Below the pieces are notes generated by a model. The model was given only the letters and a program-made list of their open reading frames with translations, was not told the DNA's origin and searched no databases. Below, in pieces: positions 1 to 11,895 of a stretch of 64,000 bases of DNA (positions are counted from its first letter, which is position 1; each line of letters starts with the position of its first letter). The DNA is from Epiperipatus broadwayi (Eukaryota > Onychophora > Udeonychophora > Euonychophora > Peripatidae): positions 4,143,501 to 4,207,500 of the forward strand of contig JAQFVV010006246.1 of the NCBI GenBank assembly GCA_028023455.1, written 5' to 3'. Position numbers and translations under genes: made by a program.

Positions 1-1276
1 AAACTTTATATATTAATCTATTGTTGGGATAAATAAATCCACTGCCATATATCTCATTCAATGTCTCTCACATGATAGTTAAAGTATTTAGTCTGGGGCA
101 TGAAATATGGGCTTCCTACCATTATATACCCAAGGGGACAGGTTTAATTATTAATACTTTACTAATGTACACTTATGCCATATTGGGTGTATTGACTGAG
201 ATCAAACTCCCAAGTTTGTAAATAGTTTTTATACCAATATTAAATATAGTTTTAATTATATCTTCGTCTTCATGTCCATTTTCTTAATACCTTAGAGCCA
301 TAGTGTCTCGTATTATAAATTAAATATAATAAGGTCATTCATTAGTTTTATAATAATATTAATTGTAATAGAATTAGTTAGAGTCTCTTGCATCTCTCTG
401 ACACCTGTGGCCTAAAATATGTTTGCTAATGTAGTGGCAGATACATTATCCTGTAGTTATATGTTGTGTACTCAATCTACTAGGTTCGAACTCAGCATTG
501 CAGACCCTGAACCCACCTGTAGTGCTGTTCTTCAATTGTAATGGAGAGAAGTTGCAACTGGTTAGTGAGATATATGAATTCTGAGCATTATATTATACTA
601 TGTAAATAATAATGATTCCAACAATTAGATTTTATATATATATAAATGTTTAATTATTATATTATAACAAGATTATTATACAAAAAGGTTTATTTGTAAA
701 ATAATAGACAGACTTATGATTATGCTAATATGAGTTATTATTACGGGAATTCATAATAATAATAACAAGGTTATTACGAACACATATATGTGCGTGTGGT
801 TTATTTATATGCCAACGCTAAATTAAATAAACTTCTAAATAATAGATTTAATGATAGAATGCTCTTTAGAATAGGAATATAATTAATTAAATGACCTTCA
901 CTATATACACTTTAAATAGTCAGACATTTTGCTCTCTGAGATATAATTATATTAATAATTTTTTAATTCAAAATATGATTTCGATCAAACATGGAATATA
1001 CATATAATTATGATGCTAGGTAAATGTGTTTTCTGACATTTGTTATATTTATTATATGAAAGATCAAAATATAAGTTATTTAATTTAACAATTTTACATG
1101 GCAAAATATAAGGATTACACATTATAAATAAAAGTGAGTTTATATATGCATCTGGGAATTGTTCACCCAATGCAAGCTTAACTCATGACATTCTAAATAT
1201 ATATGACATTCTAAATATAAAGAAATTAAAGAGTAAAACATCATTGGTTTAAGATACTCATAGTATTATGACTTAC
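1..1276. other. AT-rich DNA, no gene recognised
   Basis: No coding signal, RNA gene or repeat shared with the rest of the window was recognised. Short AT tracts and homopolymers dominate. Confidence 0.5.
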
Positions 1277-1430
1277 AGATTTCTTCAGGCTTGAATATAA
1301 AGTATTAAGTAACATGGTGGTACTGGCATGAGGCAGAAAATATGAATTTTGGTCCATTTCTAACTGTTGAGACACTTCATCATTGATTAAAATAAAGTAG
1401 GGTATGCCCACTCTTCTGGCTATGCTATAC
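1277..1430 (-). CDS. Candidate internal exon of an unrecognised host gene
   Basis: On the minus strand a long pyrimidine tract of CTTCC repeats ends in CTCTCTAG just before this segment, which ends at a consensus donor (AAATCT|GTAAGT). The 154 nt read as one leading nucleotide plus 51 open codons. The translation has mixed, protein-like composition, including the stretch ARRVGIPYFILINDEVSQQL. The same frame stays open upstream, but the acceptor is the best in this region. I do not recognise the protein. It lies downstream of every other minus-strand exon candidate, so it probably belongs to a different gene. Both splice signals and the open frame are seen directly; that it is an expressed exon is inference. 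A decayed TE coding segment is the alternative. Confidence 0.45.
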
Positions 1431-2014
1431 CTAGAGAGGAGGAAGGAAGGAAGATGTGATGGGCTGGCTATCCTGGGGTCATCCCATGCAGAGAATTTGC
1501 TACTCTTTCTAAATGTGTTCTAGTGCATGACCAATGCCATCTAAAACATTATAACATGAAAAAGGGGATTCGGAGTTCCCATTGATCCCAGATCATAAAA
1601 AAGCAAATATAAGAATAATATAACTGGACTATGCTGGCAATGCCAAGAATAAGTATATATCATTAATGACATTTGGAATCATTATGGCCTAAATATTAAT
1701 AAAGATTGGGTGTAATGGCATGAATTTAATATTAAACCAATTCAAATAATTATCTAAAACTAAATAAATGTCATAATAATGTGATTAGATTTCCTTTTAT
1801 TAAGCAGGTCCCATATGTATTTTAATCAAGATATGCAATATTTAATGCCTATCATGTCACAGGCAATACACAGTGATGCTTATTGCATTTAAATAGAGAG
1901 AATGATGGTCATTATTATTATTTGAAATATTATAACTAAATTTTAGTTTAATAGCATTCTTCGATAACAAATAGATTAACATTTGTTAAAATTATATTGA
2001 ATATGGCAGTCTCA

Positions 2015-3398
2015 TAGAAATCTGTCTTTAAACCATATGCCATTATTTAATCTTATAGTCAACCTAATGAGCAGAGATGTTATAATAAATTATTTAAATT
2101 AATTAAGATATCCCCTGAGTAATTGGGATTTAGAATACTAATATATAAAGATGCTTGCAAAGTTAAGTTAGATTGGCATATAATTACATATTAAAATAAA
2201 ATACATAAACAGAAAATAAATATATTAATAAAATTCTATCACACTAAAATGGAGAATAAAGTAAGAGCATGAAATGGATGAGAGATTTCAGATAGCTGTA
2301 GAGAGTCATGATAAAAGGGTTAATTACAATTATGCAACTGGTATTAGGTTACCAGTGAATAAACATAGATAAAATACATTTCTAAAAGTTAAAATAAAAT
2401 TTAACAAAGAAATATAGCAAGTGAAATGAATCTTTAAGATGATAGTGTAGACTACCTTCTGACACAATGGCATAATGGCTTGAGAAAACCATGTTCTTTG
2501 GAGGCAGTTCATATTTGAGCATAGGCAGTTCTTATTTTATGAAAATGGAGATTGCATTTGTTTCTGAATCACTTTCAATATAGTGGCATTATGGCACACA
2601 GGTGATCTTAGAAAAAATCAGGAAAGGTGGACCTGATTCCACTACTTGGTAGTCATAATGTTGAAAATTTAACAAGTGTGGATTTGGCTTAGCAACCAAA
2701 TTCAAAATCAACTGTCTGTTTTTGTTTATGGAAAAATAAGCCCTATTTATTCTTAGTTACAACTTTTAAAGAAATGCTTTTAGAGCATCACCTGAGGCAA
2801 TGCGAATACAAGCTTCTCTTGTGTGATCTCAATCAGCAGGAAATGTACCTTGTCTTTTGTGCAATAGAAGATGCAAAGTATTTATAAAATCATCAAAGTT
2901 ATTGCTCTGAATCTATTTCAAGTTTAGAAATAGATTTGCATAACAATAATTTCAATTTAAAATATTTTAAAACTAAATTAATTCAATAAAGTTATTTTCT
3001 AGTCTTCACTAATGGACTTCTCTATTATTTGCTAAATTTTACATTACTTAGACTGGCATAAGTATTGCATCATTCTTTACAACCAACTTATGTTAAATAT
3101 TAACAAAATATGTAACAAAATTATTAAATAAATACTATTAATATTTACATCACAAATATGTATCCACTGTATATATGTACATGACTACATATTATTTAGG
3201 GGCTTTTAACTAGAATTATATTTATAATTATTAATATTTAATAATACTTATCTAAAACAGTTATGGAGGGTCAGGAAGAGTTATGCGAGTGTGCATGTTG
3301 ACTATATTGTCTAAATACACAAGAAAATGAGTTTGAACCCCATTTGGTGATTAAATAGGTTTATGGCCCATGAAGCACAAAAGTGAATTACAGATTCA
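2015..3398 (-). repeat. 3' LTR of the 2-7.9 kb gypsy element
   Basis: Aligns end to end with 6513-7899. Shared landmarks include TTTAAACCATAT near the left edge, AAGATATCCCCTGAGTAATT, and GGCCCATGAAG near the right edge. On the minus strand the LTR would start TGAATCTG. The copy carries small indels relative to its partner. Confidence 0.75.
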
Positions 3399-4199
3399 CC
3401 ACTTCATATTTTCTAGTTAGAGGAAAATTTTTAAAAAAATTTAAAAAAACTCTTCACTCCAGGTAATGAAGCAACAACAGAACAACTGGGTTTGTCACTT
3501 GACAGTTTAAATATAAAAAAATAGATATTATATCAGGTATATCATCCCCCATGACACTATATTTTACTAAAAACCAATTTATTAAAGCCATCAAAATGTT
3601 AATATGTTATACTATTAGTAAATATTAAAAAACCCTCAAAATCCCATCACCACTTCACTCATGGTTATCCAAGGACTTTTCTAGTTTCTATGCCTGTAGT
3701 CTCATGCTATCAGTCCCTTATCCTCATGAGTTGACCCTTCCCCAAAATCTGGGGGTATGTAAAGTATAAGGTAGTGGGCATTGTATGTCCCCTTTTTAAC
3801 TTTATACTCCAGTAAGAAGGCATTTCCTCCACATTGATGCTGGATCCTGTATGCCTGATACAAGGCAAAAATGCAGAATTTATAATTGGACATATTGCTT
3901 GCTTTCAGAGACCTTACCACAACATGTTCCCTTTGTTAAACTTATGTCTGTGAATGGGATCTTTCCATGTATGAGTCCTTAGCATATAGCTAGCTGCATC
4001 CTTGCAGCCTCTTTGTCCTTCCTTTGATCAATATAGTTATCTTTTGGCAAATGTGCCCTGAAGATCTCAGGTCAGGTCTCCCCATGGTGGAGCCATCTTG
4101 GTATGAGACTTGTAGATTCGTTCACTGTGTTATTGATACAGTTGATGACTTCTCTATTTTTATTCATCCAACCCTGTTAATTTGTGGACATATACATCT
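3399..4199 (-). pseudogene. Decayed 3' part of gypsy internal region
   Basis: GC-richer sequence between the integrase core and the 3' LTR. A 72-codon minus-strand frame (3702-3920) is open, but I cannot assign a domain. By position it would be the integrase C-terminus or the 3' untranslated part. Confidence 0.4.
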
Positions 4200-4775
4200 G
4201 GAATATAGCTGATTTATTTCCTTCATGATCCATTTGGAATATGATTGTGGCTTTCTGATGGAGGTGAGGCAATGGGTGAACCCTTGTCTCAATACTCATG
4301 ACCTCCATTTCCAAGATTTAAATGCAAAACCATGATCTGAAAGCAACACATTGGGCTTCCCCATTTCTGGAAATTGTTCATACTGTAAGGCACATATGTC
4401 ACTCTTTGCATCAGCTTTCCTCATTGGATATATTTGGACATACATTGAGAAAACATCATACATTACCAGAAAAATTGGAAAAACCTGAATTTTTGCAAGG
4501 AGCCATAATGGCCAATGGCCAACAATTTGTTAGATCTGGTAGCCATGATAGGAATCATTGTGGCAGTATATGATTTATTCAGATTATTTGCATCACACAC
4601 AAGTAGTACATTTTCTCAATGCTACAAGGATATGGGCATACATCCCATGCCAGTAGAAAATCCTCTTCCCAGTTGCCTCAGTTTTCTTTGGACCATAATG
4701 TCCAATATGGGGAACTAGTACTTTCCATGAATCATGCTTAACTTTGATTTTTACTTGGGAGTATTTCATTTTCAA
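4200..4775 (-). pseudogene. Gypsy integrase remnant (zinc domain plus core)
   Basis: The minus-strand frame at 4593-4775 contains PHIGHYGPKKTEATGKR, then FYWHGMY, then KCTTC, which matches the HHCC-type integrase zinc-binding domain found upstream of the catalytic core in Ty3/gypsy elements. Further along the minus strand, in shifting frames, come MYDVFS and a segment resembling LSDHG with a phenylalanine, as expected for the core around its catalytic acidic residues. Several frameshifts and stops separate these blocks, so no integrase can be made. The zinc domain follows the protease by only about 0.4 kb, far too little room for RT and RNase H. Confidence 0.65.
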
Positions 4776-5156
4776 CCTTGTGGTCCATCTTGCAGTGACT
4801 GAATATCTTCCTGCCAGTATTGGATGTGCCTAAGTTCAGACTCCATGGGATGCGTTGCACAACTCACACTTAATGTTTATCGGTGCTCTTGTGTCTCAAA
4901 ATTGATGAGTTCTGTCTGTACCTGAAGTATCTTGCTGGAATAATTAATGATGCATTTGTTTTAGACTAAGAAATCAGACCACAGTACTTTGTTATGTATT
5001 AGCCTGGCCATTACTAGGAAGGGATTCCCGATTAGTTTCTTGTGCAACACCATTTCAAACCAAACTTGATACTTCTCATTGGTTGTCCTCTTTCTAGTGG
5101 TGAGAATCAATTGGAGGGGCATGTAGGAAGCTGCATTAAAGCCTCTTCTTGGTCCT

Positions 5157-5285
5157 TACATTGAAACAATTGATATCTGCCTGCCAGAATCAAGTAAGGC
5201 CACGATGCCATAAGTGTCTACACTGACTTGACAAGTGAATACACCCTGATAGGTTCACTCATTGATATGTCCTCTGTTTCCTGTA
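5157..5285 (-). pseudogene. Retropepsin fragment of the gypsy element
   Basis: The minus strand reads GVFTCQVSVDTYGIVALLDS followed by GRQISIVSM and a stop. The ALLDSG block is the active-site loop of retroviral-type aspartic proteases, with the catalytic Asp intact. An in-frame stop lies about 27 codons upstream, so the reading frame is broken. It lies downstream of gag, as expected for gag-pro order. Confidence 0.65.
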
Positions 5286-5439
5286 TTATCATGGTTATGG
5301 GATTGATATCATAGGTCAGACAGTTCCCTCCTTTCTGCAGATGATGTGAGGATTAATAGTCCCTGGAATTCACTGGTTATTCCAGGTGTTCTACCCAATA
5401 ACTCCTCTCTACCACTGTCTTACTCTGGGCCCCTTTTTA

Positions 5440-6512
5440 CCTGAAATTCTCTCAGTGGTTATCCATTTGGATGAGTTGCATTTTTGGCTTGTCTATTCTT
5501 CAGATCTTCTCTGGTGGTTCCTGGAAAAGATGGCCATAATCAATTGATTTCTTCAATGTCTGTAGTCCAGCTCTCCAACATCATCTTCTGCAACCATCCT
5601 GGCATATTGTATCTTATTGCCCTTATTATATGCACATCAGAATATGAGAATGGCATTAAGAAAATAGAATTTGGCAACCTGGACAGGAAGAATTGGGTAT
5701 GGATTTCATTGTGGGGTGTGCAAGATACCATCCTCCCATTTCTCAAGTTCTGTAATAGTATGGCCTAGTAATCACCAAACATTGCAAGATACCATCCTCC
5801 CATTTCTCATTCCAATAGTTCTGTAATAGTATGGCCTAGTAATCACCAAACATTGCAGGTTTGTCTTGAAGATAATGCCACCAGTTTTTGGCAGCCCCCT
5901 TTAGGTAGTGACTGGCAATTTCTACTTACTCTTCATAGTTATCTGGATTGAAGAAAAATAATTATTTCAAACTATCCAGCTGTTCCTGCAGGCTCTCTCC
6001 TGGTTCTTCTCAATGGAAAACTTGCAATTGGATAAAATGTACTATATTGGAGTGCCCCCCATGATTATTGTGGTTGCAAAGTCCTTTTGCCATCTCTATA
6101 GTGGTGGGACCTCTAGTTTATGTTACTGTCTATAAGACTTTCCTTTGCCATCTTCATTGTCTTTGTGTGGTGGTGCTTGGACTTGTGCTAGATCTTGGCA
6201 CATGGAACTATAAAATTTCAGAGGCTCCAGCTTTACTTTATCTGTTCAAACTCTAGCTGCAGGTCTTCTACCATTTCTTTGAGATCCAACTATATTTTCT
6301 TCTGCATCTCCTGCAAACTCATTTGAACTTTTTCTATCTGTTTCTGGAATATCTCTTGTTCATTCTTGGCATTTTCTTTAAGCTTATAAATCTTTTCCTG
6401 CAGATCACTTTGTGATTCTTGGAGTTCTCTCGATTTATTCTCCTGGTTCACAATATTTGGTTGAATTTCCTCAATGATGGCCTCAAAGTGCTGGATTTGA
6501 TTTCAAACTTGG
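5440..6512 (-). pseudogene. Gypsy gag remnant with N-terminal coiled coil
   Basis: The first part on the minus strand (6240-6512) is rich in Glu, Gln and Lys, with heptad-like spacing (for example EKIYKLKENAKNEQEIFQKQ), giving a predicted coiled coil. The middle (about 5540-5870) reads like a capsid segment around HTQFFLSRLPN. Stops and frameshifts occur throughout, and one stretch is tandemly duplicated. Coiled-coil gag N-termini also occur in the neighbouring gypsy remnant at 11.9-13.5 kb, suggesting related families. The assignment rests on order and composition more than on conserved residues. Confidence 0.5.
5721..5855. repeat. Tandem duplication inside gag remnant
   Basis: Two adjacent near-identical units, 5721-5784 (64 bp) and 5785-5855 (71 bp). 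Both begin CAAGATACCATCCTCCC and end ATCACCAAACATTG. The second unit has about 7-8 extra bases. Confidence 0.8.
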
Positions 6513-7899
6513 TGACAATCAGCCTTTAAACCATATTGCATTATTTAATCTTATACTCAATCCAATGAATTGAGATGTTATAATAAATGATTTAAATTAA
6601 TTAAGATATCCCCTGAGTAATTGTGATTTAGAATACTAATATATAAAGATGCTCATGAAGTTGAGTTAGATTAACATATAATTACATATTAAAATAAAAC
6701 ACATAAATATAAAATAAATGTATCAATAAAATTCTATTGCACTAAAATACAGAATAAAATAAAAACGTGAAAATGGCTGAGAATAATTATATATATATAT
6801 ATATTTCAGAGGATTATAGAGAGTCATGATAAAAGGGTTAATTGCAATTATATAACTGGCATTAAGTTACCAGTAAATAAACATAGATAAAATAAATTTG
6901 TAAAAGTTAAAATAGGGTTTAGTTAAGAAATATAGCAAGTGAAATTAATCTTTAAGGTGGTAATGTAGATTACCTTCTGACACACTGGCATGATGGCTTG
7001 AGAGATCTATGTTCTTTGGAGGCAGTTCATATTTGAGCATGGGTGGTCCTTATTTCATGAGAATGGAGAGAGAATTTGTTTCTGAGTCACTTTCAATATA
7101 GCATTATAAGCAGTCCAATTGTTTGGAATTGGAGTATGACATTTTGGCATAGAGGTGAACTTAGAAAAGATTGGGAAAAGTGGATTTGATCCTACTATTC
7201 AGTGGTCATAATGTTGAAAATTTGATAAGCTTGAATTCAGTTTAGCAACTGAATTCAAAAGAACTGTCTATTTTTGTTTGTGGAAAAATAAGCCCTATTA
7301 TACTGAGTTACAACTTTTACTCGAATGCTTTTAGAGTATCAACTGAGGCAATGTGGATACAAGCTCACTTTGTGTGACCTCCTTGAAGTTATTGTTATGA
7401 ATCTATTTCGAGTTGTTCTGAATCTTTCAATTTAAAATATTTTAAAACTAAATTAACTCAATAGAGTTATTTTCTAGTTTTTACTAATGGATTTCTCTAT
7501 TATTTGCTAAATTTTACAATTCTTAGGGTGGCTTTGAGAACTTTCTCAAGTATTGCATCATTCTTTACAACCAACTTATGTTAAATAATAACTAAATATA
7601 TAACAAAATTATTAAATAAATTCTATTAATATTTACATCACATATATGTATCTGCTGCATATATGTGAACACACATACATGACCCTACATATTATTTAGG
7701 GGCTTTTAACTAGAATTACATTTATAATTATTAATATTTAATAATGCTTATCTAAAACAATTGAGGGTCAGGAAGAGTTATGTGGATGTGCGTGTTGACT
7801 CTCTACATTGTCTAGGTAAATGAGGAAATGGGTTTGAGCCCCATTTTGTGGTTAAATAGGTTAATGGCCCATGAAGTACAAATATGGATTACAGATTTA
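6513..7899 (-). repeat. 5' LTR of the 2-7.9 kb gypsy element
   Basis: Partner of 2015-3398 with the same landmark blocks in the same order. It has an (AT)n expansion near 6790. On the plus strand its right part contains GGTTTGAGCCCC, which resembles a pol III B box; the same place in the other LTR reads GAGTTTGAACCCC. Confidence 0.75.
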
Positions 7900-8985
7900 T
7901 GACTTTAGTAGATATATAATTATATTATAAATTCCATTAAAACTATTTATTGGATTTTATCATTCAATCACAGTGCTGAGATGGACAAAGAAATCTCCCG
8001 CTGATAATGATTGTATATGAACACCAAATAGTTTTTCCAAGCACAAACATAATATTAACCAAAAGCACATATAAATGAACAATACAATTCACTAAAGCTT
8101 TGCTCCATTATGAGATTTAGAGGATGATGAATATAAAATTATGCCTAGTTCACTTTTGATACTTAGATGCTAACAAATAGAAAAATTATGAAATAGCTCA
8201 CTTCTGAAACTTAGAGGCTAACAAATATAAGCATAAAATATTTGGGAATAGTGCTGAGATAAAGCCTTTGAAGTATCATGAAATCATGACTTAGAATCAA
8301 AACCTCTCTATCCATCACCAGTATAAAAAGCAACATGATCAACCATCAATAAACTCATGCAATTAATTTTAGTTTCAGTTTCAAATTATATACTTTTCTT
8401 TTATATGACTTCCTTGTCAACTATTGTTTTTAGCATTTGAACAGCACAATTCATTTTCAAAACTAATAAACTTTTTGCTGCTCATTAGTCTTTATCTCTT
8501 CCGCTAGAAAAAGTTTTAAAGAACTTGAGTTGTATGTTCCCTTCTCCATTTCTCCATCAGCTACCACAAATGCATCATTGTGGTATTAGTGAATATATAT
8601 AAGGGCCCTCATAAATATTTGGAAAATTTTTTATAAATGTTTTTTCTGGATGGCTTCCAAGATTAACTCGATTCATTACCTTATTCTTAATGTGGAAAGA
8701 TATTACTTACTTCGTTTTGTTAGTGTTTTCTAATTTCACTCATTTTTATTCATTTGTCCAAAACATCATTATATGTGAACATACATTATTACCAATTTGA
8801 CCATTAACATATTATATTATTTATATGCAATCTGCTTTTTTATTTTGTTTGTTTACTAAATTTTGCAAGACAACTTCTATCAATTGGTGATCCTCAAGGA
8901 TGCTATATACTCATTATCATTACATAAATGTTGTTGATTAAGTGGTATTGAATGGTGGCTCAAGATATCAGCTACTATATTTTTA
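7900..8985. other. AT-rich DNA between two gypsy remnants
   Basis: No gene recognised. A TATAAAAAG motif near 8324 followed by AATAAA about 30 bp later resembles a compact LTR promoter and poly(A) signal on the plus strand, but no second copy exists here to prove an LTR. Confidence 0.4.
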
Positions 8986-10270
8986 AAACTCTTACAATAA
9001 TGAAGTGAGTAGCTAAACTCCCACAAAAATAAACTCCATCAGTTTAATTGACTATTAGTCAGCTAACTATGGTTTAAGAACTCTAGGTTTCTGTGGTCAG
9101 TAATCACTGCTACTTCAGACCCAAATAAAAACTGGCAAAAGTTTTGAAAAGCCCATACTACAGCAAGAACTTCTGTTTCTCTTACACAATAATTAATTGA
9201 TTTTAGATAGTTTTAGTAGATGGCTAACAAAATATAATACTTTCTGCAGGTCTTTTTTTGATTTGGAACAGTGTAGCTCTTAGCCCATAGTCAAGGGTTT
9301 TTTAAAATCAGGATATGACAATATAAATTTTTTTCAAGAGATTTATCTTTTATAGCATGAAAGTTCTCATTATGATGATCAATCCATTTTCAAAAAGTAT
9401 TCTTTTTTAATAACTGTAACATGGGATCCATTTCAACTATAAAATTCTTGTAGAACTGATTGTAAAAGTTACGTAACTCTGATATAACATTTTTTTGGAT
9501 TTAGGAATAGGAAATTCTTGAATTGCCTGAACCTTCCCATAATAAGACATAATGCCCTCTTCTCCAATTATATGCCTAAAAAAGTTGATAGCTATAATAC
9601 TTTTACTAATGTTTATCCTAATATTCTTTTTCTCACATTCCTGAAAAAATAAAGTCAAGTGGTTAATATATTCCAGCATATTTTCTGAAGTGATGACAAT
9701 GTCATTAACATACATTGCCATTAGAAGCTTGATTTCCTCAGACAATACTTGATCCAAGCATTGTAACAATCCAGCACCACTATTTTATGTCTAATTTGTA
9801 AACTATTAAAAGGATGTTACCCATCATATTTAAAAGCAGTATACTGGCAGTCTTCAGGATGTAATCTTATCTGCCAATAACTGGATATCAAATCAAATGT
9901 TGAATTTTTTATTTTTTAAACTTGATCAATAAGTGGTGGCACATTGCAGTCTGGCACTGTAATTTTATTTAGATAAATAAGACTTTTTCTTAACTACTAC
10001 AATGATGGTATTAAATGAGGAAGAACACTTAGATATTATACTCATTATAGCATTTGAGCCCCCTGTTTTTCCACTTTTATTTTATATTGATGCAAAAAAA
10101 GGTGAGAACAAATGTAATATGGTCGATTATTACTAACCCTAATTTGATACTCATACCTTTTTGTTGTTTTAGGTATATTAGAGAACATTGATCTTTGAAA
10201 TAATTTCCCAAACTGCCTTAAATAATCAAAATTGATTAGAGAGGATTCACTTTGTATACATGACATTTCA
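8986..10270 (-). pseudogene. Ty3/gypsy RT-RNase H remnant
   Basis: Read on the minus strand from high to low coordinates: a linker containing KTTKRYEYQIRV and RPYYICSHLF (10045-10266); a VPDCNVPPLID-like block; YWQIRLHPEDCQYTAFKYDG (about 9826-9885), a hallmark of gypsy RT; then the frame at 9437-9769 with MYVNDIVI in place of the YLDD-type motif, followed by HIIGEEGI. Further on, RETEVLAVVWAFQNF and VITDHRNLEFLNH match gypsy RNase H. Each block is separated by stops or frameshifts, and YVND replaces one catalytic Asp, so the gene is dead. No integrase was found to the left, where the older LTR element abuts. Confidence 0.8.
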
Positions 10271-10674
10271 GCAGATGTATACAGTTTTTTTAAGCATGAA
10301 TGGAATTATTTCCTTACCAATTTTTAATTCTACACTTCTGACATTCCAGGATACATCCTGTCTGATGAATAAAATCAGAACTAAGGATTATCTCATGAAT
10401 GAAATCACTCAAAATTAATTAAAACATGATTTTTTTCTATCCATATCTGGACCCAAACTTGTTTTGAAGCTATTTTAACATCTTTCTTATTAGCCATGGT
10501 TCCTGTACAGCTTTTAAAGGAAGAATCTGGATCTGAGGGTTAACTTAATTTGTGCATGTGTCTTTTTAGGAATGGAAGCACATTACATAATGTTTTCATT
10601 TTACTTGCTGCAATAATTTTTACGCAATAGCTTATATATCCATATTACTTACATCTAGAAAAATCTGGAACTCT

Positions 10675-11215
10675 TATCAATATTTTTATTTTCTAAATGC
10701 TTTTAAAATTGTTAAGTTTTAACTATTAATTACATTTTAACATTGTTTGAACTTCTTACAATCAACAAATAATGTGATGGTCAAACTCATTATTTGCCTT
10801 ACATAAAAACAATTCAACTATTGGTAAAAAGATTGAAAGTTAACGTAAATTCAATATAAAAAATAATGAGTTGAATTGTTCATTCTTCTTTTTTATGTTT
10901 CTAAAAATAGTTTAGAGAAAAATATGAAACTTGGTTATCTGTTAATAAGACCATGAATAGTTTAAGTATAGATAATATATTATCAAGATATTTTTATCTT
11001 CCAAATGCTTTTAACATTCTTAAGTTTTAACTTTAACATATAATCAACAAATAATGTGATGGTCAAATTAATTATTTGTCTTATATAAAAACAATTCAAC
11101 TATTGGTAAAAAAAATTGAAAGTCAACAGAAATTCCATACAAAAATAGTTAATTCTTCTTTTTTATGTTTAGCAAAATAGTTTAGAGAATTTTTTTTACA
11201 TTTGTATGTGAAACT
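10675..11215. repeat. Two-unit tandem repeat, ~310-bp period
   Basis: Unit 1 (about 10675-10930) and unit 2 (about 10985-11215) share ordered blocks: AAATGCTTTTAA, AATCAACAAATAATGTGATG, AAACAATTCAACTATTGGTA, TTCTTCTTTTTTATGTTT and AATAGTTTAGAGAA. The copies are diverged. They sit between the protease and RT remnants of the gypsy element. Confidence 0.7.
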
Positions 11216-11368
11216 TATTGGATCAATTTTGGAGGTTGAATATGTACGTATTTTAGTGAATTTTTAATACTGAATTTTAGTTGAAGCCTTTGAACTTTTT
11301 AGTAAATTCTTTTATGGAAGCACTCATTTCATTCAATACCCTTCATTCCTGATGCTTCCAGATATTAT

Positions 11369-11575
11369 TCATAACTGGCTGCCTGAATTTAACAAAGCCT
11401 GTATTGTGACTGCTTCCAATATAACTTTCATCTTTTGGGCAGTTTTGTGTGCAAATTTTGGTTTTACTTCCTCCCAATCACATGTTAAATTTTTTATGCT
11501 ATATACATTTTTATTGTTAGTTACAGTGCCCTCCTTTTCTAGCTCTTGACTTTGCGATGAGAAACTACTTATCAA
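11369..11575 (-). pseudogene. Gypsy protease remnant with altered active site
   Basis: This 68-codon minus-strand frame ends in AVTIQALLNSGSQL. The LL-D-S-G active-site loop of retropepsins is recognisable, but the catalytic Asp is Asn. By position it lies between the gag remnant (higher coordinates) and RT (lower coordinates), as expected for one minus-strand element. Confidence 0.5.
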
Positions 11576-11895
11576 GATCCTATTTCATTTTCCCTTTTTT
11601 ATTGTAATAGCTTTCTATTTCTCTTTTTACAGGCCTACTAGCACTGGAGAGCTATGAATTACCTATTGGAATTTTTACCTGTATTCAGATTATATCCACT
11701 TTCAGTTCGATGGATTATTCTTGTCTTATTGGAACTAGTTGGGCTACCTGTTGACCTTTCTCATGTAATTCTCCATGATGGTTGACTTTTGGGTCTTACT
11801 TCATATTATGATCTTTTATACTCAATGGCATTTATCTGAGATTCAGGTCTCCTTTTAAATGGCTCTGTTGGAGTTTAATCTCTGCTTTTTCACCA

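Larger units (their letters stand above)
2015..7899 (-). mobile_element. Ty3/gypsy-like LTR retrotransposon, internally deleted
   Basis: Two direct repeats of about 1.38 kb (2015-3398 and 6513-7899) flank about 3.1 kb of internal DNA that is clearly more GC-rich than its surroundings. On the minus strand the internal order is coiled-coil gag, retropepsin, integrase zinc domain and integrase core, which is the Ty3/gypsy order except that no RT or RNase H can be found between protease and integrase. The LTRs differ by many substitutions and small indels, so the insertion is old. A purine-rich stretch precedes the left (3') LTR on the coding strand. No convincing target duplication or tRNA primer site was found. 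Confidence 0.75.

Noticed and set aside
420-560. tRNA or SINE at a GTTCGAACTC B-box-like motif
   Set aside because: No matching A box, no cloverleaf and no other copy in the window.
8310-8370. LTR promoter of the 9-13.6 kb gypsy element
   Set aside because: TATA and AATAAA are on the strand opposite to the element and no second copy exists in the window.
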